Assembly: GCA_025964295.1 (NCBI GenBank) | Contig: JAOPZD010000663.1 | Span: 1 to 8,164, forward strand | Source of the DNA: Conexibacter sp. | Lineage (GTDB): Bacteria; Actinomycetota; Thermoleophilia; Solirubrobacterales; Solirubrobacteraceae | Direction of reading: 5' to 3' | DNA: 8,164 bases | Shown here: piece by piece, positions 1-5,636 of the stretch | Numbering within the stretch: the stretch's first letter is position 1 | Layout of the letters: each line of letters starts with the position of its first letter | Notes under the pieces: generated by a model | What the model was told of the DNA's origin: nothing | Database searches by the model: none | The model's input: the letters and a program-made list of their open reading frames with translations, nothing else | Translations under genes and position numbers: made by a program

Positions 1-140
1 CCGACAGCCCGCCGGTCGTCCCGGCGCGCATGGTCGGCCTGGACCTCGGTCCGGCCTGCGGCCAGTGCGGCGGCATGATGCAGCGCACCGGCTCCTGCTA
101 CACGTGCGGCAGCTGCGGCAACAACACGGGTTGCGGCTGA
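1..140 (+). CDS. nrdJ: Class II (B12-dependent) ribonucleotide reductase, C-terminal 45 residues (partial)
   Basis: This is the tail of a gene that begins before the window; its reading frame starts at base 3 and ends at TGA 138-140. The visible 45 residues end in a Cys-rich segment of the form CGQCGGMM..TGSCYTCGSCGNNTGCG, with cysteines at local residues 19, 22, 32, 35, 38 and 44. That matches the C-terminal tail typical of adenosylcobalamin-dependent ribonucleotide reductases, where cysteines re-reduce the active site and/or bind zinc. The enzyme converts ribonucleotides to deoxyribonucleotides in the cytoplasm without needing oxygen. The family call rests only on this tail, but the Cys spacing and the TGSCYTC core are distinctive. 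The first repeat of the 159-317 array lies 18 bp past the stop. Confidence 0.85.
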   Translation, partial: DSPPVVPARMVGLDLGPACGQCGGMMQRTGSCYTCGSCGNNTGCG

Positions 141-158
141 TGTAGACGGTCTCCGAAC

Positions 159-317
159 TGTCAGCGCATCGGTCGCCGCCTTGTCAGCCGCGCGGTCACC
201 GAGCTGTCAGCAGGAGTCATGCAGGTAAGAAACGAGAGGGGCGGCCGGCGCCGCCCCTCTCGTCTGCTGACAGGTCGCGACCGTTTGGCTGACAAAGGGA
301 TGACGGTTCCGCTGACA
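159..317. repeat. Six TGTCAGC units in two inverted arms at 22-23 bp spacing; candidate transposon end(s)
   Basis: On the + strand, TGTCAGC starts at 159, 182 and 205, exactly 23 bp apart. Three inverted copies (GCTGACA) end at 272, 294 and 317, 22 and 23 bp apart. Four units (159, 182 and, read on the minus strand, 294 and 317) share a longer consensus of about TGTCAGC-N4-C-GGTC-R, where the unit at 317 has CGTC. The two inner units share TGTCAGCAG. Outermost units 159-181 and 317-295 agree at about 16 of 23 positions. Tandem sites of about 20-23 bp starting with TGT are the hallmark of TnsB/TniA/MuA-type transposon ends, and a matching transposase operon lies in this window. The arms could be one complex end, or both ends of a 159-bp non-autonomous derivative. 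No 5-bp target duplication flanks 159-317 (CGAAC left, TCTTC right). Confidence 0.75.
232..263. terminator. 14-bp perfect GC-rich hairpin, probable terminator downstream of nrdJ
   Basis: ACGAGAGGGGCGGC (232-245) pairs perfectly with GCCGCCCCTCTCGT (250-263) around a CGGC loop. No T-run follows, which is common for terminators in high-GC bacteria. The hairpin sits between the two arms of the TGTCAGC array. The inner array units extend the inverted repeat: TGTCAGCAG at 205-213 pairs with CTGCTGACA at 264-272, with an unpaired stretch on the left arm. It could stop nrdJ transcription, or insulate mobile-element genes from outside transcription. Confidence 0.6.
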
Positions 318-382
318 TCTTCACGGCCGCACCCGAACGCCTTGGCGCGGTTGTCGACGTCCGAGACGCAAGCGAGCCCCGC

Positions 383-2179
383 GTGACCACAGTAATTGAC
401 AGCATCCGAGAAGCACTAAGCGCCGCCTGGCGCCTGCACTTCCGCATACCTGCGCTGGCGTACTGGCTTTTGATCGTTGTGGCCGGGATTGGCTTCTCCA
501 CCGCTTCAGCGACCGAAGCGCTTGCGTGGGGCGGCGTGTTCCTAATCGGCACCCAGGGGGTGCTGCGTTGGCGGTACCACCGCCGTCGCGCGCGCGGTCA
601 CATCGTGATCGCCCGGTTCGACTCCCCCGAACATGCGCGAGACCGCGCGCGAGAAACCCAGGCACTCTTCATGACGAGGTTGCGTGACGCGCTGACGTCA
701 GAAGAAGCCGCAGATGTACATGCGGTGCCTGCCGTCGTCGGAACGGACGACGCCGCAGGAGCGATTCGGCTGCGGCGCCGAACCGGCGCGCGCATACTCG
801 TGTACGGACGGATCGCCGATAGCGGGGATAGCGGCTGGGCGGTGTTCACCCGCTTGGTCTCGCCGGTAGGGGGAGGTCAGCACCTGGATCCGCATACGCG
901 TGACGTCACACCGATCAAGCGGACCTGGGCAGAACGCGTAGAGCTTCTCTCCTCAACCGACAGAGTCGTAGCCGACGAATATCCGCTCGTTGCAGCGACC
1001 GAGCTTGAGAGCATCGTGCGTGGCACTGCCGGACAGGCTGCGCTGATGCACGGAGACCTAAATCGAGGTGTCCGCCTCCTGAGCGAGGCGCTCGATGTCG
1101 CTCCAGGGAGCGAGAGCGGTGCCCTCGATGTCCTGCGAGTCGCACTCGCAGAGGCTTACGCGGAGTCAGGGGACACTGCCCGAAGTCTGGCTCTCCTTCG
1201 TTCACGCGCCGCTTCCGGAACTGCATCCCCGAACCTGCTCCGGAACCTCCACCGCGCGCTGTCGCATAGTTCAGGGGACGACCCCGCGGCAAGCGCCGCC
1301 AACCGTCTCGAGTCGATAGCTGCCCTTCGTGAAGCAGCGGGACACCGGAGCGATCCGCAACGCGACATGACGCTGTTCAACCTCGCTTCGATCCTCATCG
1401 CGAGCCATGACGCCGGCGAGCAGGACGAGGCCGTTGAGATCCTCCAGGAACTTGAGCGCTCGAGCCCACGCTACGCGAGAGCGTGGTACGTGCAGAGGTT
1501 GATTGGTGCCGCATCCTGGCAGGCGGCGGGCGAAGCAGACGACGTAGCGGACCGTCCTACCGCGATGCGGCACTACCGTGAAGCTGGACGCCGCTACGCC
1601 CGAGCGATCAGGCTCCGGCCGCGCTTCGCTGTATTTCCATTGCTCGACGATCACCGCGCACTTTGGACCCGCTACCCGGCACCCACCATCCTCCGAGCAA
1701 ACCTCGCTGACGTTCACGATGTGCTCGGGCGTCGGTGGAGAGGTCGCTGGCAGTGGTGGCGTTGCGAGCGCCAGCGCGACTTGCGGCTTCGCCGCGGGCT
1801 CAGGTTTTTCGCCCAGGGTGACTGGCTGCGCGCGTACATCAACTTCGACTGGGTCATCACCGGCCGGTGGGACTTCCGCGACACCATCGCATCGGTCTAT
1901 AGCGCCGTGGCCCAATGGCAGATGCACAACGATCCCGAGGCGCTAGCGCAGTGGGAGCAAGCCGTGGCCCGTCAGCCGTACGCCTTGATCACGCGTGCAG
2001 CGATGCTGCGCGACCCAGTTTCGCATCCTCTCGAGCGCGGCCTTCCAGGCGATGAGCCGACCGACTTGGACGTGGTCATGGACCAGCTCAGACTGCCAGA
2101 GCCTTCGCCCGGCCCGTTGCCAGCAATGGTGTGGACGTGGCGGACTCGCTGGTTCCCGTCGCACGAGAGCACCCGGTAA
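383..2179 (+). CDS. Membrane-anchored TPR-like protein of unknown function
   Basis: An intact frame of 598 residues starting at GTG 383. The frame is open upstream only to about 293 and offers no better start, and no clear ribosome site precedes it. Residues about 23-41 and 46-62 form two hydrophobic helices joined by a short loop. A basic stretch (RWRYHRRRARGH, about 62-73) follows, so the rest should be cytoplasmic. Residues about 74-160 look like a small alpha/beta domain of the type that precedes TPR repeats in some signalling proteins (RTGARILVYGRI, 133-144). From about 204 onward the sequence is mostly helical, with TPR-like pairs near 214-241, 246-279, 329-362, 396-414 and 504-532. I cannot assign a function; TPR arrays usually mediate protein binding. 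It converges with the minus-strand transposition operon and lies next to the repeat array, so it may be cargo of the Tn7-like element. Its codon choice looks less GC-biased than that of istA/istB, by eye only. Confidence 0.8.
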   Translation: MTTVIDSIREALSAAWRLHFRIPALAYWLLIVVAGIGFSTASATEALAWGGVFLIGTQGVLRWRYHRRRARGHIVIARFDSPEHARDRARETQALFMTRLRDALTSEEAADVHAVPAVVGTDDAAGAIRLRRRTGARILVYGRIADSGDSGWAVFTRLVSPVGGGQHLDPHTRDVTPIKRTWAERVELLSSTDRVVADEYPLVAATELESIVRGTAGQAALMHGDLNRGVRLLSEALDVAPGSESGALDVLRVALAEAYAESGDTARSLALLRSRAASGTASPNLLRNLHRALSHSSGDDPAASAANRLESIAALREAAGHRSDPQRDMTLFNLASILIASHDAGEQDEAVEILQELERSSPRYARAWYVQRLIGAASWQAAGEADDVADRPTAMRHYREAGRRYARAIRLRPRFAVFPLLDDHRALWTRYPAPTILRANLADVHDVLGRRWRGRWQWWRCERQRDLRLRRGLRFFAQGDWLRAYINFDWVITGRWDFRDTIASVYSAVAQWQMHNDPEALAQWEQAVARQPYALITRAAMLRDPVSHPLERGLPGDEPTDLDVVMDQLRLPEPSPGPLPAMVWTWRTRWFPSHESTR

Positions 2180-2226
2180 CGATCACGTGGTGCTGGCTCC
2201 CGGCTTGCATCACGAAGCAACGATGC

Positions 2227-2673
2227 TCAGGCGGGGCTGCTCGGGTCGTCATCGAGCCCAAGACTGAACCGGGCCATGGCCGTGAGGCGAGTCCCAGCCT
2301 CGTCCTCCTCGATGATGCCGCCACGTAGCAACCACGCGCGGTTGGTCTCAGCCACTCCTGACGTGAGGCTGTAGGCGCTGCGCTCGTCGCCTTCTGCGAT
2401 ACGGAGCAGGATGCGGGCGCTGTCGCGGGTCATGCCGCGCCGCGCCGCGATGATCTGACCGAGCCGACCGCGCTGCGCGTCTGTGAGCGGTGCCAGAGAG
2501 GGCACCACGCTCCAGCGCCCGTTGCTGCTGGCGACGGTCACTCCGGTTCCGTAGAGGTCGCGCTGGGCTGCCTTCAGCGCGCGAGCGACGCGCGTGAGTT
2601 CCCAGCCGAGCGCACGAGCGACCTCATCCCGGCGCGTCGGCTTTCCGGCTTCCGCAAGAGCTGCAGTGACCAT
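2227..2673 (-). CDS. Winged-helix-like ORF, probably the displaced C-terminal part of the transposition ATPase
   Basis: 148 residues from ATG 2673. Residues about 5-55 read like a winged helix-turn-helix (PTRRDEVARALGWELTRVAR, then a wing near GRWSV); the rest is helical and ends acidic. The frame is open upstream without a start codon to an in-frame TGA at about 2765-2767, and that extra stretch (DAEVLACHPVDFFAVDETTK) reads like real protein. This suggests the ORF was once the 3' part of a longer gene, most simply the ATPase ending at 2574, which overlaps it in another frame. It could instead be a separate small DNA-binding protein; no strong ribosome site was seen at 2673. It would act in the cytoplasm on DNA, as C-terminal domains of Mu B-like ATPases do. 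Confidence 0.6.
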   Translation of the reverse strand: MVTAALAEAGKPTRRDEVARALGWELTRVARALKAAQRDLYGTGVTVASSNGRWSVVPSLAPLTDAQRGRLGQIIAARRGMTRDSARILLRIAEGDERSAYSLTSGVAETNRAWLLRGGIIEEDEAGTRLTAMARFSLGLDDDPSSPA

Positions 2674-3140
2674 GGCTGCGTCTGAAGACGGGGATCGGGC
2701 TTTCGTTGTTTCGTCGACAGCGAAGAAGTCGACCGGATGACACGCAAGGACCTCCGCATCATCTCAAGCGCGTCGTACTCGAGCTTCTGCGCCTCGTCGA
2801 TGAAGATCAGGCGCGGCCGCTCGGCAAGCAGCTCTTCCAAGATCAGTTCCATCTGGATGCGGTAGCCGATGTGCTCGACACCCGTCAACTCCCGAAGCAA
2901 CGCCCGCATGAGCTCCAGGCTGTCGAGCCGGCGGCGGACCTTGTACTGAAGGATGTCCTCCCGGGCGAAGTCCTCCAGCGCCTGCTCGACTGCGAACGTC
3001 TTCCCTAAGCCGGCTTCGCCGTGGATTACCACCAGGCCCTTGTGGCGCCATGCGCGTGCGATGTTCTGATGGGTCAGCTTGGAGTACCGCGTCTCCATGG
3101 TCGCGGCGTCGAGGTCGGCGAAGTGTCCCTCGGTGATCAT
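2574..3140 (-). CDS. AAA+ ATPase of the TnsC/TniB/MuB type, truncated after Walker B
   Basis: Start ATG 3140 has a good ribosome site (GGAGG 3146-3150, 5-nt spacer) and overlaps the preceding ORF's stop as ATGA. Walker A is GEAGLGKT (residues 41-48) and Walker B is LIFIDEAQ (111-118), followed by KLEYDALEMMR, as in the ATPases that choose targets for Mu and Tn7 relatives. In these families the protein binds DNA and ATP and recruits the DDE transposase. After residue 129 similarity stops: the frame continues as a low-complexity Ser/Arg/Gln-rich tail to a stop at 2574, while plausible protein resumes in another frame (2766-2227). Sensor 1 and the expected lid region are missing, so an internal deletion with frame change is likely and the product is probably inactive. 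The same frame is open upstream to 3320, so a longer start cannot be fully excluded. Confidence 0.75.
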   Translation of the reverse strand: MITEGHFADLDAATMETRYSKLTHQNIARAWRHKGLVVIHGEAGLGKTFAVEQALEDFAREDILQYKVRRRLDSLELMRALLRELTGVEHIGYRIQMELILEELLAERPRLIFIDEAQKLEYDALEMMRRSLRVIRSTSSLSTKQRKPDPRLQTQPWSLQLLRKPESRRAGMRSLVRSAGNSRASLAR

Positions 3141-3376
3141 CGGGACCTCCGACCGTCCGCGGGGGCTGAGCCCGATCCAGGGAGCGGAGACATCGAGACC
3201 GACGGCTTGGACGGGCGCGATGGCGTGAAGGTCTGGCCGTACCCCGGTGCCCCGTAAACGACCGCCCTGTAGGCAGACGCTTGGCTCGCGACAAGCGGCC
3301 GAGGGCCCCACGCCGCGCACGCAACCCCAGGGTCCGCGGCGGCGCTCACGCGACGGTCCAGCGCTCGTTCAGGCAT
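3137..3376 (-). CDS. Small ORF (79 aa) between transposase and ATPase, unknown
   Basis: ATG 3376 lies 2 bases after the transposase stop (3379-3381). It has a GGAGG box at 3384-3388 with a 7-nt spacer, and its stop overlaps the ATPase start as ATGA. This tight packing is the best evidence that it is translated, at least as a coupling ORF. The sequence is rich in Ala, Pro, Ser, Gly and Arg with no recognised domain and a disordered-looking tail. It may be a non-conserved ORF that only couples translation, or a remnant. The alternative is that the 238 bp between the two genes is an N-terminal extension of the ATPase, which is also open in frame. Confidence 0.4.
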   Translation of the reverse strand: MPERALDRRVSAAADPGVACAAWGPRPLVASQASAYRAVVYGAPGYGQTFTPSRPSKPSVSMSPLPGSGSAPADGRRSR

Positions 3377-3378
3377 GG

Positions 3379-4837
3379 TCAGTCCTCCAGCCCGAGAAGG
3401 TCATCTGCGGCTTCGCGATCCAGATGGCGCTCAGCGCGGCCGGCATCGGCGGCAATGGCCTCATCCTCGGTGGTGACCTGCACCCTCTCCACGGGCCCGG
3501 GCTCGGTGACCGGCGCGATCTTCGCGCGCTGGCGGCGGCTCGCCCCCCGGCGCCAATCACTCTGATTCTTCATACCGCCGCGGGCAGCCTGATCGATGCG
3601 GCGCCGGTACTCCTCCGTGATCTCCCCTTGGGGCAGGGCATCGCAGAGAAAATCGTCGTCCCGGTAGACGTAGACCCGCCGCGCGTCGTGAGGCATGTAG
3701 TGCACGGTCACCGTCTCGCCCACCAGGTACACCAGCTCCGGGGCCATGTAGTCGCGGGCGACCGGAGCTCCGGCCCGGACACCTGACTTACCCACCACGC
3801 GGTCCGCGCTGGGCAGCATCCAGTGGGTCTTCGTGACATCCGGCCAGCGCAGCTCGCCGGCGCCCTCCAGAAAGACCTCGTCCGGCGTGCGGTTGTTTAG
3901 GGCGGAGTGCGGCCGCTGAGCGTTGTAGTACGCGATCCAACGGAAGAGCAAGACAACGAACGCATCGAAGGTCAGTGGTCGGTCCGGTCCGTAGAGCTCA
4001 CTCCGAGCGTTGCGTGGGCCCTCGGTGTAGTACGGCAGCGTCGCGAGGAGGCCGTCCTTGACCGTGCGGTTCACGCGCTCCACTTTTGCCGTTGAGCCAT
4101 GGGCTGTACGCCTTGATGTGACGCGGCATGGTGTCGACGGCTGCGCAGACCTCGGTGACGGCTGCCGCGGCGAACTCCATGCCGTTGTCCCAGCTCAGCA
4201 CGTCCGGGACGCCCCCGAACCGCTCGTCATCAAGGTCAGGCACGATGCCGGCATGAAGCGCGGCCAGCACGTCCGCCGACGTCGGCCGCAAGGAGATCGA
4301 CGCCGACATGATGCGGCGCGACTTAGCTTCCAGGAACGGTGTCCACCACGGCTTCAGCACGGACTTCTCGTCGGGGGCGAGCACAAGGATGTCCAGTTCC
4401 TTGTGATCGGCGTGCCAAATCTGGTTGACGTACTCAGCCTCCCAACGGACATAGGCGCGCTTCTGGCGGCGTCCGCGCTCGCCACTCTTCGCGAAAGCGC
4501 GGTCGGCCGAGTTCAGGTCCGCCGCGACGGCGCGACGCAGGGTCGACTCCGAAACGCACGGCGTTCCCGCGAGCCCGCGGGCCTCGACGACTCGGGCCAC
4601 GGATCCATTCATCTCCGAGTACTGGAAGCGATCATCAAGCGACAGTTCGTAGCGCTCCCGCCGCTTGCGCTTGCTGGTCCCTTTCTCGATCCACCGCCAC
4701 ATCGTTCGTGGGTCCACGCCGGCGGCGTCCGCAGCGTTGGCCACCTCTGCGCGCGAGAGATGCCCCTTCTCGAGACGCCGCTGAACGATGGTGTGCACGA
4801 TCTGCTCGCGCACCCGAGCCTCTTTCCTGCTGCTCAT
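3379..4837 (-). pseudogene. DDE transposase, Mu/TnsB/TniA type (485 aa), interrupted by a +1 frameshift at 4084
   Basis: Start ATG 4837 has a strong ribosome site (GGGAGG 4843-4848) and overlaps the nuclease stop as ATGA. Residues about 26-53 form a helix-turn-helix (HLSRAEVANAADAAG..TMWRWI). The RNase H-fold integrase core follows with D144 (WHADHKELD), D217 (SWDNGMEF) and the segment SPWLNGK. There the frame breaks: an extra A in AAAA (4084-4087) puts the next codons out of frame. Skipping it gives NGK-VERVNRTVK with E253 exactly 35 residues after D217, the classic DX35E spacing. The downstream frame continues from GTG 4083 through a Mu-type C-terminal domain (about 330-400) to an acidic tail, which in this family contacts the ATPase partner. 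The enzyme cuts transposon ends and joins them to target DNA. As read, the product would end without its catalytic Glu unless the ribosome shifts frame. Confidence 0.85.
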
Positions 4838-5193
4838 CGTGTCCTCCCACGCTTGTATTCGGTGACCTTGGCCGGACGCTTGCAGTGGACGCTTCCCCGC
4901 GGAGCGACAGGCGTACGAGTTCCGTCGCGACCCGCGCAGAACGACAGGGCGGGCGCGCCGAGGAACAGAACGCGCACGCCTGCGAAACCCGAGCGGAACT
5001 TCCGCTGCCCGCCGAGCAGCTGGCGAGACACCTGATCGTCCAGATCTGCACGGTCGCCGACGGTTCCCGGACCTCCCGTCTTGATCTCGTCTGCGCGTGT
5101 CTGGCCCTCGCACTCGAAAACCAGGTCCAGACGCGCGCCGCTGACCCGCACCTCGCTGCCCGCGAACCGCCACTCGTCATCGGGGACGAACAA
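4834..5193 (-). CDS. PD-(D/E)XK nuclease (TnsA-like role), C-terminal catalytic part
   Basis: 119 residues from TTG 5193, the only possible start after an in-frame TAG at 5209-5211. The core reads ARLDLVF (D23), then DEIKTGG (E36, K38), then a helix DDQVSRQLLGGQ (about 52-63) and a strand GVRVLFLGAP. This is the D-X12-E-X-K arrangement plus Gln-helix of RecB/Cas4-like PD-(D/E)XK nucleases. Position just ahead of a Mu-type transposase parallels TnsA-TnsB of Tn7, where TnsA cuts the 5' strands so that the element moves by cut-and-paste. Its stop overlaps the transposase ATG (ATGA). It probably joins the ORF 5177-5401: a one-base skip at 5194 would fuse them into a nuclease of about 188 aa. Homology to TnsA itself is not shown; only fold motif and context are. 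Confidence 0.7.
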   Translation of the reverse strand: MFVPDDEWRFAGSEVRVSGARLDLVFECEGQTRADEIKTGGPGTVGDRADLDDQVSRQLLGGQRKFRSGFAGVRVLFLGAPALSFCAGRDGTRTPVAPRGSVHCKRPAKVTEYKRGRTR

Positions 5194-5401
5194 TCGGGTA
5201 GAGGGCCACTACCCCCGTGATGCTCTGTCGGGCAGCTGCGCGGTAGACCGTCTGGGAGCGCGTGACCGGATGCGCCCCGACGGCGGCCCAAATCGTCGCG
5301 GCATCGGGACTGCGATGGCCGGCAGCGAGAAGCGCTGCGGTCACCTGATGGCAGAGCGCTCCGACCTGTCGACCATCGATGATTCCGCCGTCGTCTGCCA
5401 T
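5177..5401 (-). CDS. N-terminal helical part of the split nuclease (74 aa ORF)
   Basis: I prefer ATG 5401, which has an AGAGGAGA ribosome site (GGAG at 5411-5414, 9-nt spacer); ATG 5452, in frame, has no such site. The product is mostly helical (RQVGALCHQVTAALLAAG, then TVYRAAARQSITGVVALYP). Helices of this kind usually precede the first beta strand in PD-(D/E)XK nucleases. The frame ends in TGA 5177-5179, overlapping the nuclease frame by 17 bp. Reading TACCCG, skipping A5194 and continuing TTGTTC gives a smooth ...GVVALYP-LFVPDDEWRFAG join. I infer one ancestral gene with a one-base insertion. The alternative is two coupled small proteins. Confidence 0.6.
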   Translation of the reverse strand: MADDGGIIDGRQVGALCHQVTAALLAAGHRSPDAATIWAAVGAHPVTRSQTVYRAAARQSITGVVALYPIVRPR

Positions 5402-5494
5402 GCGCAACGTCTCCTCTTTCAGAGCGTCGGTGGTCGTGACTGAACGCCCCATGGAGTACCACGCTTTCTGACGAAGACGGCCGCAAATAGCCTG

Positions 5495-5510
5495 CATATA
5501 GGCGTATATG
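5495..5510. promoter_or_regulatory. AT-rich palindrome upstream of the transposition operon, candidate operator
   Basis: CATATA-GGCG-TATATG is a perfect 6-bp inverted repeat with a 4-bp centre. It stands out as an AT island in GC-rich DNA, about 94-109 bp upstream of ATG 5401 and a few bases from the IS21 edge. On the minus strand CTGACA (5514-5509) resembles a -35 box, but no convincing -10 lies at the usual distance. It may be an operator or promoter for the operon, or a chance remnant. Confidence 0.35.
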
Positions 5511-5515
5511 TCAGG

Positions 5516-5571
5516 TGTCGGCGCCGGGTGAAAACTGGTCCACCTGCGCCGGGTGAAAAGTGGGCCACTTC
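5516..5571. repeat. IS21 left end with two tandem transposase-site units
   Basis: CCGGGTGAAA occurs at about 5524 and 5549, 25 bp apart, each followed by a (C/G)TGG-CCAC motif. The terminal bases are TGTCGGCG. The second unit overlaps a GTG that extends the istA frame, but translation most likely starts further in, at 5637. Confidence 0.8.
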
Positions 5572-5636
5572 GGTTGTCGTCCGGGTGGCCGCTGAGCCTG
5601 GGCTCGTCTGCGCAGAGCGAGCTCGGGAGGACCAGG

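Larger units (their letters stand above)
159..5515. mobile_element. Candidate degenerate Tn7/Mu-like transposon (right end not found)
   Basis: The nuclease, DDE transposase and AAA+ ATPase run in one tightly overlapped minus-strand operon, the order tnsA-tnsB-tnsC of Tn7-like elements. A TPR-like gene and a multi-site TGTCAGC end lie on the far side. No TniQ/TnsD-type target selector or resolvase gene is visible. The left boundary is placed at the first TGTCAGC (159), 18 bp after nrdJ. The right boundary is only the edge of the IS21 copy; no TGTCAGC unit array exists to the right of the operon, so the true right end may be deleted or lie beyond. That the repeats belong to this transposase is an inference from architecture. 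Confidence 0.5.

Noticed and set aside
159..317. CRISPR array or NrdR operator
   Set aside because: Units are only partly conserved, too short and two-armed for CRISPR; the consensus does not resemble NrdR boxes and lies after, not before, the nrdJ gene.
4058..5035. Long plus-strand frame (325 aa) opposite the transposase
   Set aside because: Shadow of the minus-strand gene, rich in Arg/Pro/Ala without motifs, while the opposite strand has a clear DDE core.
4838..5173. N-terminal extension of the transposase frame (112 residues upstream of ATG 4837)
   Set aside because: It is Arg-rich, low-complexity sequence antiparallel to no homology and overlaps the nuclease coding frame; ATG 4837 has a strong ribosome site.
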